Source of the DNA: a virus
IMG/VR virus record: IMGVR_UViG_3300020202_000069
Span: 1 to 64,000 of that record
Reading direction: 5' to 3' (one strand)
DNA length: 64,000 nt
The notes below the pieces were generated by a model, which saw nothing but the letters and a program-made list of their open reading frames with translations, was not told the origin of the DNA and ran no database searches. The translations under genes were made by a program, and so were the position numbers. Of this stretch, positions 50,551 through 58,917 are shown piece after piece. The number at the start of each line of letters is the position of its first letter. Position 1 is the first letter of the stretch.

Positions 50551-50823
50551 CTACGGATCCTTTCCCGCCGTACCTCGAGCTGCGACCTGCTCCCGGATCC
50601 ATGCGTCCGCTCGCTCCTTCGCATCAGCCACCTTGGCAGCGGTAGCGGTTCGCTGGGTTCCGTCGGGGAGCATGGCCGTCCATCGGACATTGGGAGCTCG
50701 CCCGCGCACGGTGATGGCATCGTGGATCGCGGAGTCTTTCTGCCACTTCCTGAACCAGCACCGCTGGACGATCGGTGTCCAATTCGTGAGCCTGTAGCCG
50801 TCGAGGATGATGGGCTTGCTCAT
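50551..50823 (-). CDS. small hypothetical protein
   Basis: 90 residues: MSKPIILDGYRLTNWTPIVQ, with an aromatic-rich centre (RCWFRKWQKDSAIHDAI) and a helical end. Lies 3 bases from rusA; possibly a partner. Unknown. Confidence 0.55.
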   Translation of the reverse strand: MSKPIILDGYRLTNWTPIVQRCWFRKWQKDSAIHDAITVRGRAPNVRWTAMLPDGTQRTATAAKVADAKERADAWIREQVAARGTAGKDP

Positions 50824-50830
50824 GGCGCCG

Positions 50831-51262
50831 CTATCTCCGTATCGCCTCTTCGATGCTCAGCACCTCAATCCCGCCGGATCTGAGTAGGTCTAGCCCCGAG
50901 GAGTCGCGGTACTGGACCCCATACACCACTCTGGCGATTTCGGCGTTGACGATCAGCTTTGCACAGTCGCGGCACGGGCTGTGCGTCACGTACATGTGCT
51001 TCTTCTTGCCGAAGTTGTAGTCGCACTTAACCAGTGCGTTGACCTCGGCGTGGATGAACCCGCTCTTGCCTGGTTCGGTCGACTCGTGCTCGTGCGGGCC
51101 GCCCTTGTAGTTGCCATTGTAGCCGACCGACAGCATCCGGGTGTTATCGGCGGAGATGATAATGGCACCCGCCTGCAAACGCGGATCGTACGACCGGCAC
51201 GCTATCGTCCGGGCGACAGCCATCCAGGTCTCGGCCCACGTCGGTCGCGTGTGCCCTGTCAT
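50831..51262 (-). CDS. deoxycytidylate (dCMP) deaminase
   Basis: 143 residues. HAEVNAL (71-77) with the catalytic Glu and zinc-binding His, and PCRDC (96-100) with two zinc Cys. It converts dCMP to dUMP for thymidylate synthesis. The gene couples to the next by ATGA. No thymidylate synthase was seen in the window. Confidence 0.9.
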   Translation of the reverse strand: MTGHTRPTWAETWMAVARTIACRSYDPRLQAGAIIISADNTRMLSVGYNGNYKGGPHEHESTEPGKSGFIHAEVNALVKCDYNFGKKKHMYVTHSPCRDCAKLIVNAEIARVVYGVQYRDSSGLDLLRSGGIEVLSIEEAIRR

Positions 51263-52014
51263 GCGTTTCTCCCCGTGATCGGATCGACGTCGGAGAGGGC
51301 GGATGGTTCAGTACCTGTAGCCTCTTTTCCAGACCTCTGGAGCCGGGCGATCTCTGCGTTCGCTTCCTCCAGCCGGCGCGCGAGTTCCGGCATCAGGACC
51401 CGAGACCCCTCAATCCAGATCCCATCCTCCCGCTTCGGCCAGTCAGGAGCATAATCGTCGACGAGAACGACCCGTTCCTCGTCGGGGCCCACGATGCCGC
51501 CACAGCAATCCGTCGGGAGCATTTCATCGTCCTCACGCAGGATAGCCTTCCACGGCGGCTTCGTGGCGATGCGATCGAAGTCCTTCACCTTCGCGATCAG
51601 ATCGGCGTCAGAGAGGTCTCTGACCTCTTCAGGGTCGGAGAGTCTTGCGGGGATCATGGCTCGGATTCCTCGGGGCTCTTGGCGGGCTGCGTCTCCAGCC
51701 ATAATCCGGTGGATCTCCGCGTCGAGGATCTGTCCCACTTCCTCGAAGGCATCTTCGCGCGCGCTTTCTCGGTCGCACCCAGCCCAATCACGACGATCGC
51801 CGTAGTCCTGGTTAGCTCGCTGAGCTGCCAGGCGAAGGATCTCGATCCGGTCCTTCAGGTCTTGAAGCACCTGGATCACGCCTGCGCTTGGCGCTCGAGC
51901 ACGTCGATCCTCGTGGACAGCCGCTGCGATGGCAACTCGGAGCGCCTGAAGGATCGGATTATTCCCGCCACCGATCAGGTGTTGGGCAATAGCTTCGAGA
52001 GTCTCGAACATCAT
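51259..52014 (-). CDS. hypothetical phage protein
   Basis: 251 residues, helical (MMFETLEAIAQHLIGGGNNP), a segment with Cys pair TDCCGGIVGPDEERVVLVDD (167-186) and an acidic, coiled C-terminus. Located between nucleotide-metabolism and replication genes. Unknown. Confidence 0.65.
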   Translation of the reverse strand: MMFETLEAIAQHLIGGGNNPILQALRVAIAAAVHEDRRARAPSAGVIQVLQDLKDRIEILRLAAQRANQDYGDRRDWAGCDRESAREDAFEEVGQILDAEIHRIMAGDAARQEPRGIRAMIPARLSDPEEVRDLSDADLIAKVKDFDRIATKPPWKAILREDDEMLPTDCCGGIVGPDEERVVLVDDYAPDWPKREDGIWIEGSRVLMPELARRLEEANAEIARLQRSGKEATGTEPSALSDVDPITGRNA

Positions 52015-52080
52015 GAGTCAGCCGTCCTCCACCGCTAACTCGTCTGTCTGAGGTTGTAGGTCTTGTCGCTCATAGGCGGC

Positions 52081-52929
52081 TCACTTACCGCACTCGCCGT
52101 GGACCACAGCGCACGCGTCGATCCCGCTGAGACCCTGGCCGTCTGACGTCATGACCCACGACGGGCACCACCCAGCATCGACGAACCTCCGAGCGCCCAA
52201 CTCCGAGCAACCCTCAGCATCGACAAGCCATCGCACGACTTCCTCCGCGCTCGGAAAGACAGGCGAGATCGGCGATCCCTCCGAGACCGTCTCCCAAACC
52301 TGCCACCCATCTCCACTAGGCGGATCCTCCGCCTGCCAGTTCTCGTAGACTTCTTTCACGGCAGGATCCAAGCCCTCCCCACCGCAGACCTTGCAGATGC
52401 CCCACGTTTCTACGTCAAGGCCGGCTGCACCGATCAGAGTCTTTCGGATCCGGTAAGCAGCCATGCCTCCGATAGAAGAGAGATCCTCACCGGGTGCTAG
52501 CCCCTGTACAAGCGTCGCCAACTCGTCATCGAGTGCAAGAAGCTGGGGCGGATTCTGCTGAAGATACACGTGGAGCGCTCGCATTCGCTCGCCTTCGTCC
52601 TTGATCCCGCGGATGCGAACCATCGTGTCACGCGAGACATCGGTCCACGGCGCTTGGCCCCACTCTCTCAGGTATGGATGCGGGTAGATGCGGCCGGCTC
52701 TCTTGAAGTGCGCCTGATGATCAGGCGCACACTGCGCCGCCTCCTGGCCGAGCATAGCAATCAGACGGCACACGGCGTCGAGCCACTTGCCGGCGTTCGT
52801 GTAGCCACCATGGCAGTTGTTCTTTGTCGCCTCTGGACACTCTCGGTAATGGGGATTAACGAATCCCTTCCAGACCTTGTTCAGCGGCCAATTGAATTCT
52901 AGTGGTACCCTGCGAATCTCGCGACCCAT
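52081..52929 (-). CDS. conserved phage protein with Cys/Gly motif
   Basis: 282 residues: MGREIRRVPLEFNWPLNKVW, and the CKVCGGEGLDP zinc-ribbon-like motif near residue 180 followed by WQAEDPPSGDGWQVWETVSE. It matches the look of a very widespread family of phage proteins of unknown role. Next gene down from the nuclease. Confidence 0.75.
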   Translation of the reverse strand: MGREIRRVPLEFNWPLNKVWKGFVNPHYRECPEATKNNCHGGYTNAGKWLDAVCRLIAMLGQEAAQCAPDHQAHFKRAGRIYPHPYLREWGQAPWTDVSRDTMVRIRGIKDEGERMRALHVYLQQNPPQLLALDDELATLVQGLAPGEDLSSIGGMAAYRIRKTLIGAAGLDVETWGICKVCGGEGLDPAVKEVYENWQAEDPPSGDGWQVWETVSEGSPISPVFPSAEEVVRWLVDAEGCSELGARRFVDAGWCPSWVMTSDGQGLSGIDACAVVHGECGK

Positions 52930-53001
52930 GCTCTCCTCCAGCGAGCCTCATCGCTCCCATAAGCGACAGGCGCGGACAATTACCCTATCACGTCTCACCG
53001 A

Positions 53002-53757
53002 CTACGCCACCGAATCCAACTCTTCTTTCGACGCTTCCAGCACGGATCGCCAGTAGACCCGATCCTGTTTGCTTCCCCTCCGCAGAGCTTCGGCGACCAT
53101 CTCTAGCGCCGCGGGGCCACCTGCCTCGCACTGATAACAATGCACCGCATGCTGCACGCGGGCCCCCTTCACCGCTTTCCTGAGCAGGTCGGCCGCAATC
53201 CGATGCTCGCACGTCGAGAGGACCCCCTCGCCATTGACGATCTTGACCACGTTGCGCATGTAGGGATCGTGGTAGGCCTCGGTTTCCGCGTAGCCACTTG
53301 CCCGCTCGATCGCGAGCCAGAAGTCCTCATCGGGAGGTTCGGCCTTGCGCATTGCTGCGCCTCGCACGAATGGGCTCTTGCCACGCACGTCGATCAGGCT
53401 CACGTCGATCACGCCCCAGCCCTGCGTGCCCGGGTAGTCGTCGACCTCGCCGGGGCTCGATAGGATTCGGCTCCAGTCGTTGACCACGAGGTAGCTCTGC
53501 GAGCAGTAAACCCGGATCTTGGCACCCTTCGAGGGGTCCGCGGACTGTCGCCGAAAGTCGGCGCGCGAGTCCTTGATCTCGAATTCCGTCTGCGTATCGC
53601 CAGACTTGCGGCTCGAGGGCCACAACTGGATCGCCAAAGCGTCGCACCAGCCCTTGTTGGCGAAGCCGGTAGCATTCCCGACATGGCCCACGAACCTGTA
53701 CTGCGGCGGCCTGTACAGGGTCGCGAGCTTGCGACGGATCTCGGCTTCAGCGCTCAT
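53002..53757 (-). CDS. PD-(D/E)XK-like nuclease (MmcB-like)
   Basis: 251 residues from ATG 53757 (ATGA overlap with dnaB). Residues 38-70: CDALAIQLWP (Asp 39), FEIKDSRADFRRQS (Glu 60, Lys 62), the pattern of DNA-repair nucleases such as MmcB. A C-terminal helical region with Cys pairs (HCYQCEAGG) follows. Likely DNA end-processing or restriction-like nuclease in phage replication. Call by motif only. Confidence 0.65.
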   Translation of the reverse strand: MSAEAEIRRKLATLYRPPQYRFVGHVGNATGFANKGWCDALAIQLWPSSRKSGDTQTEFEIKDSRADFRRQSADPSKGAKIRVYCSQSYLVVNDWSRILSSPGEVDDYPGTQGWGVIDVSLIDVRGKSPFVRGAAMRKAEPPDEDFWLAIERASGYAETEAYHDPYMRNVVKIVNGEGVLSTCEHRIAADLLRKAVKGARVQHAVHCYQCEAGGPAALEMVAEALRRGSKQDRVYWRSVLEASKEELDSVA

Positions 53758-55292
53758 CGGGTTCCCTTCTTTCCTCGCCGCTCCTCGGCCGCGGTGCGGC
53801 GCTCCTCGATAATTCGGTCCCGATCCTCTCGGGACATGTTGTCGAAGCGGACAATATGCGGTGTAAACCACGCGAGGACGCGCCCGCATTCGCCTCCGCC
53901 GCGGCACTTGTCCACGAGCAGATCAGCCGCCTCCGGGTCAAACACGGCGCCCGGTTCGCGGAACGTATGCGAGCGCTCGAACGCGCTCTCATTCCAGATC
54001 AGGATCACCTTGTCCGCGTCGTGGACGATCGCCTTGCACTCGCGGAGGTCTTCCTTGCGCGGAAGGCGCCCCTTCTGGTGCGCGTCGTCGTTGAGCTGCG
54101 CAAGCACGATCACGGGCACACCGAGCTCTTTTGAGAGGCCCTTGAGTCCTCGTGAAGCCGCGGCAAGCTCCTGGTCGCGCCGCTCATGCGACTGCCCGGT
54201 GTCGTCCGCGCCCATGAGTTGGATGTAGTCCACGAGGATCACGCGGAGCCGTTGCCCGTGTTTGCGCGCTTGTGCGGCGACACGGCGCGACTTGGCGCGG
54301 ATCTGGAGCGGAGAGAGCGCGGGGCGATCGTCGAAGTACACACTGTCGATCGGAAGCCGCTGGGCCGTAGCGGTGATCTCGGCCCACTCCTCCCGAGATA
54401 TCTTCGACATCTGCGAGGACTTCGACCCATGGATCCTCGCCTCAGAGAACAGGGCTCGCGTTGCGAGCTCGTGCGCCGTCATCTCGTGCGAAAACACAAG
54501 CGCCGCTTGTTGATACTCCGTCGGCTCGTCCCGGTCGTTCAGGAGCATCACCTTGTGCGCCGCAGCATGGAGCACGATCTGCATTCCCATCGCGCTCTTG
54601 CCGATTCCAGAGTGCGCCGCGATGATCGCCATCTGGCCCGGCCTGATGCCGCGGATCAAGGCGTCGAGGTCCACAAGGCCGGTCTGGATCCCGGTGTCCG
54701 GCGATTCCGACGTTAGATCGCGAAACACCTCCGCGAGAACGATGCGCAGCGTCGGGGCCTCCGTGTCCTCAGCGGCGTCGTTTGATACTGACTGAATATC
54801 CGCCTCAACGCTGTCGAGGAACGTGGCGACGTCACCGACGCCGACGTACACCTGAGCCTGCGCGTACTGGCACTTCGCCGCGAGTTGCCGGAGGCGCCAT
54901 GTATCGCGCACAATGCGCGCGTGATCGAGTACGTTCGCGACCGCCGGGGTCGCGTCCACGATCTCGGCGAGGTAGCTTGATCCGCCGATCTGCTGGAGCC
55001 GCCCGTGTTCGCGGAGCCATGCTGCGACGGCAACGATATCGGTCGGCTTCCCTTCGGTGCTCAGGGCGTAGCAGGCGCGCGCGATCCACTGGTGGGCATC
55101 GGAGTAGAATCGATCGGCCGGGAGCAAGACGGCGACCTCGGGAACCGCCTCCGGCCACAGCATACACGCGGACAAGACGGCCTTCTCGGCGCCCATGTCA
55201 TGCGGTGGGATGCGCCCCTCAATCGAGGCGGGCGCATTCGGGCGGCGCTCGCCCTGCCCGCTGCGGCGGCGCTCGTCTCGGGGTGGATTCAT
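53754..55292 (-). CDS. dnaB: replicative DNA helicase DnaB
   Basis: 512 residues. N-terminal DnaB domain (residues 30-130), RecA-like core with Walker A AAHSGIGKS (225-233), Walker B VILVDYIQLM (about 365) and the C-terminal motif. Loader or initiator probably is the adjacent 55289-56383 gene. It unwinds DNA at the fork. Confidence 0.95.
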   Translation of the reverse strand: MNPPRDERRRSGQGERRPNAPASIEGRIPPHDMGAEKAVLSACMLWPEAVPEVAVLLPADRFYSDAHQWIARACYALSTEGKPTDIVAVAAWLREHGRLQQIGGSSYLAEIVDATPAVANVLDHARIVRDTWRLRQLAAKCQYAQAQVYVGVGDVATFLDSVEADIQSVSNDAAEDTEAPTLRIVLAEVFRDLTSESPDTGIQTGLVDLDALIRGIRPGQMAIIAAHSGIGKSAMGMQIVLHAAAHKVMLLNDRDEPTEYQQAALVFSHEMTAHELATRALFSEARIHGSKSSQMSKISREEWAEITATAQRLPIDSVYFDDRPALSPLQIRAKSRRVAAQARKHGQRLRVILVDYIQLMGADDTGQSHERRDQELAAASRGLKGLSKELGVPVIVLAQLNDDAHQKGRLPRKEDLRECKAIVHDADKVILIWNESAFERSHTFREPGAVFDPEAADLLVDKCRGGGECGRVLAWFTPHIVRFDNMSREDRDRIIEERRTAAEERRGKKGTR

Positions 55293-56383
55293 GCGGCGCC
55301 CCGGAGGAAAGAACGAGCCGGCATCCCGATCGCGCTGAACAGGAGCGCGGCACGCTCCGCTGGGCTCACAGCAGGCTCGGGCAGAGCCTCGGAGATGGGC
55401 TCCGCTCGCCGCGCCCCGATGCCCGCGAGAGCGGTACGGCCAAGCGCTGCGACCGTGGCCCGGTAGCGCTGCGACGCGGCCCCGGTGGCATGCATCTCCT
55501 CGTCCTCAGCCCGGACCTCATCAAGCTTGGCTTTCTGGTCGGGCGACATCCGGACGCGGCCCGTGCGATCGAACTGGTCGAGGAGCCCACGGCAGAAGTT
55601 CCGAGCGTGGCCCCCCGGGGGGCCGGCGGCCTTCCGACGGATCAGGTCGATGTCGGACTCGCGGCCCTCGTTCGGAGCCCGGATGCTGGCCAGCATGGGG
55701 CCCGGTTTGCCATCCGGTTTGCCATCCGGTTTGCTATTTTTGCCATCCATCGCGCGCGCGGTTTCAGGTAGCGCCTCGCCCTCTTCACCGTGATTTCTCT
55801 TTTCTTTTTCAATATTTGAAGAAGAGAGAGAAGGAAGATCATGGTTACCGGAGGCGTCTACGGTTTTGCCATCCGGTTTGCTATTTTTGCCATCGGTTTT
55901 GCCATCGGTTTTGCCATCCGGTTTGCTATTTTTGCCATCGTTTGCCATCCGGTTTTGCCATCGCCGGAGGGCTCCGGCGCGACCGGCGGCGGCACGCTTG
56001 GCGGACACATCGGGGCGGTTCGACCCGATTCGACGAGACGGACGCGACACCTCCACGAGGGGCGCCTCGGTGGACTCGGCGGCGGTCGTCGGTAGCGGGC
56101 TCGCGGTGGCACTCCGCGGGCCGTTGTAGACGTCGAAGTCGTGGATCTGAAACCCGCCCTCTACGAGGTGGGCGAGCCCGTGCTCGTGGCCAGCACGGGC
56201 CTCTACGAGGCGCTTCCAGGTCTTCGCCCCACCGAAGTGGGCGATCATGTCCTTGGGGATAAACCCCTGCGTTCCGCGCTCGTCGCTCCATGCACCAGCG
56301 CGCACGAACGCGCCGAAGGCGGCATCACCAGCAGCAGCGATCTTCTCATGAAACGCAGCACCTGTAGCGATCTGGAAAGCCAT
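55289..56383 (-). CDS. replication initiator / helicase loader candidate with embedded iterons
   Basis: 364 residues from ATG 56383 (ribosome site GGGAGG). N-terminal winged-helix-like domain (residues 1-100: AFGAFVRAGAWSDERGTQGF, IPKDMIAHFGGAKTWKRLVE). The middle (140-230) has repeats of GKNSKPDGK/GKTD encoded by TTTGCCATC iterons and a polar linker. The C-terminal domain (about 265-360) is helical. This layout (HTH, repetitive linker, helicase-binding end) next to dnaB resembles lambda O. Direct proof of binding is lacking. Confidence 0.75.
   Translation of the reverse strand: MAFQIATGAAFHEKIAAAGDAAFGAFVRAGAWSDERGTQGFIPKDMIAHFGGAKTWKRLVEARAGHEHGLAHLVEGGFQIHDFDVYNGPRSATASPLPTTAAESTEAPLVEVSRPSRRIGSNRPDVSAKRAAAGRAGALRRWQNRMANDGKNSKPDGKTDGKTDGKNSKPDGKTVDASGNHDLPSLSSSNIEKEKRNHGEEGEALPETARAMDGKNSKPDGKPDGKPGPMLASIRAPNEGRESDIDLIRRKAAGPPGGHARNFCRGLLDQFDRTGRVRMSPDQKAKLDEVRAEDEEMHATGAASQRYRATVAALGRTALAGIGARRAEPISEALPEPAVSPAERAALLFSAIGMPARSFLRGAA
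55706..55962. other. candidate replication origin: iterons and AT-rich segment
   Basis: Ten copies of TTTGCCATC: starts at 55706, 55718, 55739, 55865, 55886, 55898, 55910, 55931, 55941 and 55954. Spacings are 10-21 bases within each group. Three lie on one side and seven on the other of an AT-rich run (55791-55825) with TTCTCTTTTCTTTTTCAATA. Some copies are joined by the degenerate TTTGCTATT. Resembles oriLambda inside its initiator gene. Evidence is pattern and position only. Confidence 0.65.
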
Positions 56384-56461
56384 CACGTGCCCTCCCGGGA
56401 CTACCGATCGGCGCCCCGATTACTGTCCATTCACACCGATCCGCGGTACCTCGCCATGCGC

Positions 56462-56611
56462 CTACGCCGCTTCCTGGAGCGCAGCCAGGACCGCTTCGAC
56501 GTCTTTGATCTGGATCATGTTGGTGGTGATCCGGCCGGCGCGGATCGCTTCGGCTAGGCGCCGAATCCGCTCGCGCTCAGCGCGTTCCCACGCAGTAGAA
56601 TCAAAGATCAT
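56462..56611 (-). CDS. small hypothetical protein
   Basis: 49 residues from ATG 56611 with a good GGAGG site and ATGA overlap with the next gene upstream. MIFDSTAWERAERERIRRLA, then an acidic/hydrophobic helix. The track's longer frame adds a leader. Unknown. Confidence 0.5.
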   Translation of the reverse strand: MIFDSTAWERAERERIRRLAEAIRAGRITTNMIQIKDVEAVLAALQEAA

Positions 56612-56913
56612 GCACTCCTCCGCGAAAGACACGTCTCCAGCACGTAGCGTCGACCCACATAGGTCCTGCCTCGGTAGGTCATACCGGGCCGGATCAGGTA
56701 GCCGCCCTTCGTGGCAAGGTGCTCCCACGGCATGGCGGGCTCGTAGTATTCACACCCCTTGACCTTCCAGACATGGACCAGGACGAGGAACGGGTCCCTC
56801 AGGGGCCTTGAGGTCTTGACCGGGTGCGTGGGTCTCTGGAGTGGCACCTGAGCGGCTCCAGAGGCGCGGAGACGATATGCCGGCCAGTGATCCTCATGCA
56901 GCGGGGGCAGCAT
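56608..56913 (-). CDS. hypothetical protein
   Basis: 101 residues: FLVLVHVWKVKGCEYYEPAM, a beta region, ending Arg-rich. Begins one base after the next gene's stop. Unknown. Confidence 0.6.
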   Translation of the reverse strand: MLPPLHEDHWPAYRLRASGAAQVPLQRPTHPVKTSRPLRDPFLVLVHVWKVKGCEYYEPAMPWEHLATKGGYLIRPGMTYRGRTYVGRRYVLETCLSRRSA

Positions 56914-57207
56914 CTATCTCTCCTTTTTGCGGAAGGCTGCGATCTGTTCTCGGAGGCTCTGGTCTGCGAGCCGCTCTGCGTCCTGGCGATCGCGACCGTT
57001 GCCACTCTGTCGACGGGCGTCGGGTAGGCCTGCTGCCCACCATGTACCGTCGAAGCCGCCCACGAAGGAGGCGGTCTGCTCTAGGTCGGGCTTGCGCCAA
57101 GTTCGGCGGGGGTAGTCTCCCCAGAGTTCATCGTGGGGGGCATGGTGCCATTCCGAGAGCTTCCAGCCGTCGACCACCGTGCCCGTAAGCTTTGCCGGCT
57201 TCTTCAT
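56914..57207 (-). CDS. hypothetical protein
   Basis: 97 residues: MKKPAKLTGTVVDGWKLSEW, then an aromatic-rich (TWRKPDL, FVGGFDGTWW) and helical, basic end. Overlaps the next gene by ATGA. Unknown. Confidence 0.6.
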   Translation of the reverse strand: MKKPAKLTGTVVDGWKLSEWHHAPHDELWGDYPRRTWRKPDLEQTASFVGGFDGTWWAAGLPDARRQSGNGRDRQDAERLADQSLREQIAAFRKKER

Positions 57208-57503
57208 GAAGCCTCGTCAGCGGTGCGCACCGTAGAGGTAGCGCTGCTTCTCTTCGGGTGGCTGAGGCGCCATCGGATCCTGTCCTTGGGTCGATTCGCT
57301 TCTCGACACTTCTGGCACCTCGAGTGCCCATACCCAGGAGCTCCACAGGATCCGCATCGACCCGTATTCACGCGGCTCCAGTAGGAGCAGAAGGATCGCC
57401 CCTTGTTCCGCTCGACCTTCCAGAGAGAGGGAGGCGGATAGAAGATCCGAAGGCCACAGGCTCGGGCGATTCGGACTCGGAAGGGAGGGAGGATCAGGGG
57501 CAT
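57204..57503 (-). CDS. zinc-ribbon protein
   Basis: 99 residues. CGSCGAPGYGHSRCQKC (residues 50-66) is a C2-type ribbon; the rest is basic. It could be a DNA or RNA-binding accessory. Overlaps the methyltransferase by 10 bases and the next gene by 4. Confidence 0.65.
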   Translation of the reverse strand: MPLILPPFRVRIARACGLRIFYPPPSLWKVERNKGRSFCSYWSRVNTGRCGSCGAPGYGHSRCQKCREANRPKDRIRWRLSHPKRSSATSTVRTADEAS

Positions 57504-58606
57504 TCGTGGGATCCTCCCGGAGTGCTGAGTCCGAAGAGGGAGTACTGCTTGGGCGACTCAGGTCGAAGGCAATGTGGCGAGAACCAGATCCGCTCACGGT
57601 ACGGATTCCCATTATCAGAACCGTAGCCGCCCTGGGCCTTCCAGGCGACGCAGGTCCATGAATCCGGCATCTGATGCTCACCCTCATATCCGCATAGAGC
57701 AATGCGCAGACGTGGATGGTCACCGTGCTCGATTGCCCATTGTCGGACCTTAGTCGAGAGTTCCTTATCGTGGTTGGCGTAGAGATCGTCGGCCCCTTCG
57801 GAGTAGGGCGGGTCCAGAAGGACACCGGTCAGACCATGGTCTGTGGTCACGGCCGGTGACAGGATACGGATCCAGTCACCGCAGGCGACCCGCACGCGGC
57901 GGAGGCGCGCATGTAGCTGGTTCATGACTGCTATGATGTTTGCGGTGATGTCGCCCTGGCCCACGGTGCTCGCGTTGGCACCGCGGCCCGCATTCCATAA
58001 ATGAGGAAGTTGCTCACTCGGGCCAAGGGTGCGCGCGGAGAGAACTCCGCGCGCACCCTTGGCGAGCATAGGCAGCTTCTCCGGCGGAGCATAGAACCGT
58101 GCGCCATGAATGCCTTGGCCAGCACCGCTCAAGTGCCGCACTTGAGCGGTGCTGGCCCCCTTGACGCTGCACCAGCCACTACCGATCCAGGCGCAGAGCC
58201 CCCATACCCACCAGCCCGCAATCTTGGGATCGAAGAATTCCGGATCGCAACGCATACGAGTGCGGAACTCCTCCCTAGCCAGGAGCCACTTGTGTCGCGC
58301 ATGCAGATCGGCCTCATTTACGGGCCAGTCACACCAGCGCGCCACCTCCTCGGCAATCAACATTCGTCGTCGTTCGCATTCCACGGGCTCGGGCCAGGCA
58401 ACGGCTCGCCAAAAATTGGCCAGGTAGCAGTCAAGGTCGTTGACCGTCTCGATTTTTGGCTCCGTCGGTCGAGCCAGGAGAACCGCAAGACTCCCCGCGA
58501 AAGGCTCACAGTAATTACGGACGTCGCCAAGGCGCTTCCAGATCAGATCGGCCGCTCTGGACTTGCCACCGAACCAGGGGAATGGAGCGCGTAGGACCGA
58601 ACTCAC
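57494..58606 (-). CDS. D12-class DNA adenine methyltransferase with hairpin-rich insert
   Basis: 370 residues. PFPWFGGKSRAADLIW (8-23; SAM loop), EPFAGS (34-39) and LLDPPYSEG (about 263-271). Between them, residues about 150-220, is an insert with three modules of the LPHL-x-NAGRG type (STAQVRHLSGAGQGIHG; KLPMLAKGARGVLSART; QLPHLWNAGRGANASTV). The DNA for these modules forms three hairpins. I recall similar modules in other phage D12 enzymes but cannot check. Ends in the DNA-binding helical region. Confidence 0.85.
   Translation of the reverse strand: MSSVLRAPFPWFGGKSRAADLIWKRLGDVRNYCEPFAGSLAVLLARPTEPKIETVNDLDCYLANFWRAVAWPEPVECERRRMLIAEEVARWCDWPVNEADLHARHKWLLAREEFRTRMRCDPEFFDPKIAGWWVWGLCAWIGSGWCSVKGASTAQVRHLSGAGQGIHGARFYAPPEKLPMLAKGARGVLSARTLGPSEQLPHLWNAGRGANASTVGQGDITANIIAVMNQLHARLRRVRVACGDWIRILSPAVTTDHGLTGVLLDPPYSEGADDLYANHDKELSTKVRQWAIEHGDHPRLRIALCGYEGEHQMPDSWTCVAWKAQGGYGSDNGNPYRERIWFSPHCLRPESPKQYSLFGLSTPGGSHECP
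57958..58157. repeat. three tandem hairpins in the D12 methyltransferase
   Basis: Hairpin 1: 57958-57969 / 57978-57988 (imperfect, core CGGTGC/GCACCG). Hairpin 2: 58023-58040 / 58045-58062, perfect 18-bp arms around AGAA. Hairpin 3: 58117-58135 / 58139-58157, perfect 19-bp arms around CCG. Each lies within one coding module. This is too much for chance. Confidence 0.8.
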
Positions 58607-58917
58607 GCCGCTCTCCTCCTGATCTCCCGCTCCCTACACGTGAGATACCCACGGGCCCACTCGCCCGCCCTCTCCCGGATGGCTGCTATATCTGCGTACG
58701 TGGTCGCTCGCTCCCCCAGAGCTCGCACCAGGATGCTCTCGGCGGCTGCCCATACCTGTACCAGGGAATCCCCACGGGCCCATGCAGTGTGCGCATGGGC
58801 GAGGGCATCGAGACCTTTGCCGAGGTCGAGCAGGACGGCGAGGGCGAAGAGCTCGGCTTGGGTCGATCCTCGCTGGTTGGAGGCGAGGGCACGGAGGCGA
58901 TCGGAGGGTAGCGTCAC
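58603..58917 (-). CDS. hypothetical helical protein
   Basis: 104 residues, all-helical (ELFALAVLLDLGKGLDALAH, AAESILVRALGERATTYADI). ATGA overlap with both neighbours. Unknown. Confidence 0.65.
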   Translation of the reverse strand: MTLPSDRLRALASNQRGSTQAELFALAVLLDLGKGLDALAHAHTAWARGDSLVQVWAAAESILVRALGERATTYADIAAIRERAGEWARGYLTCREREIRRRAA

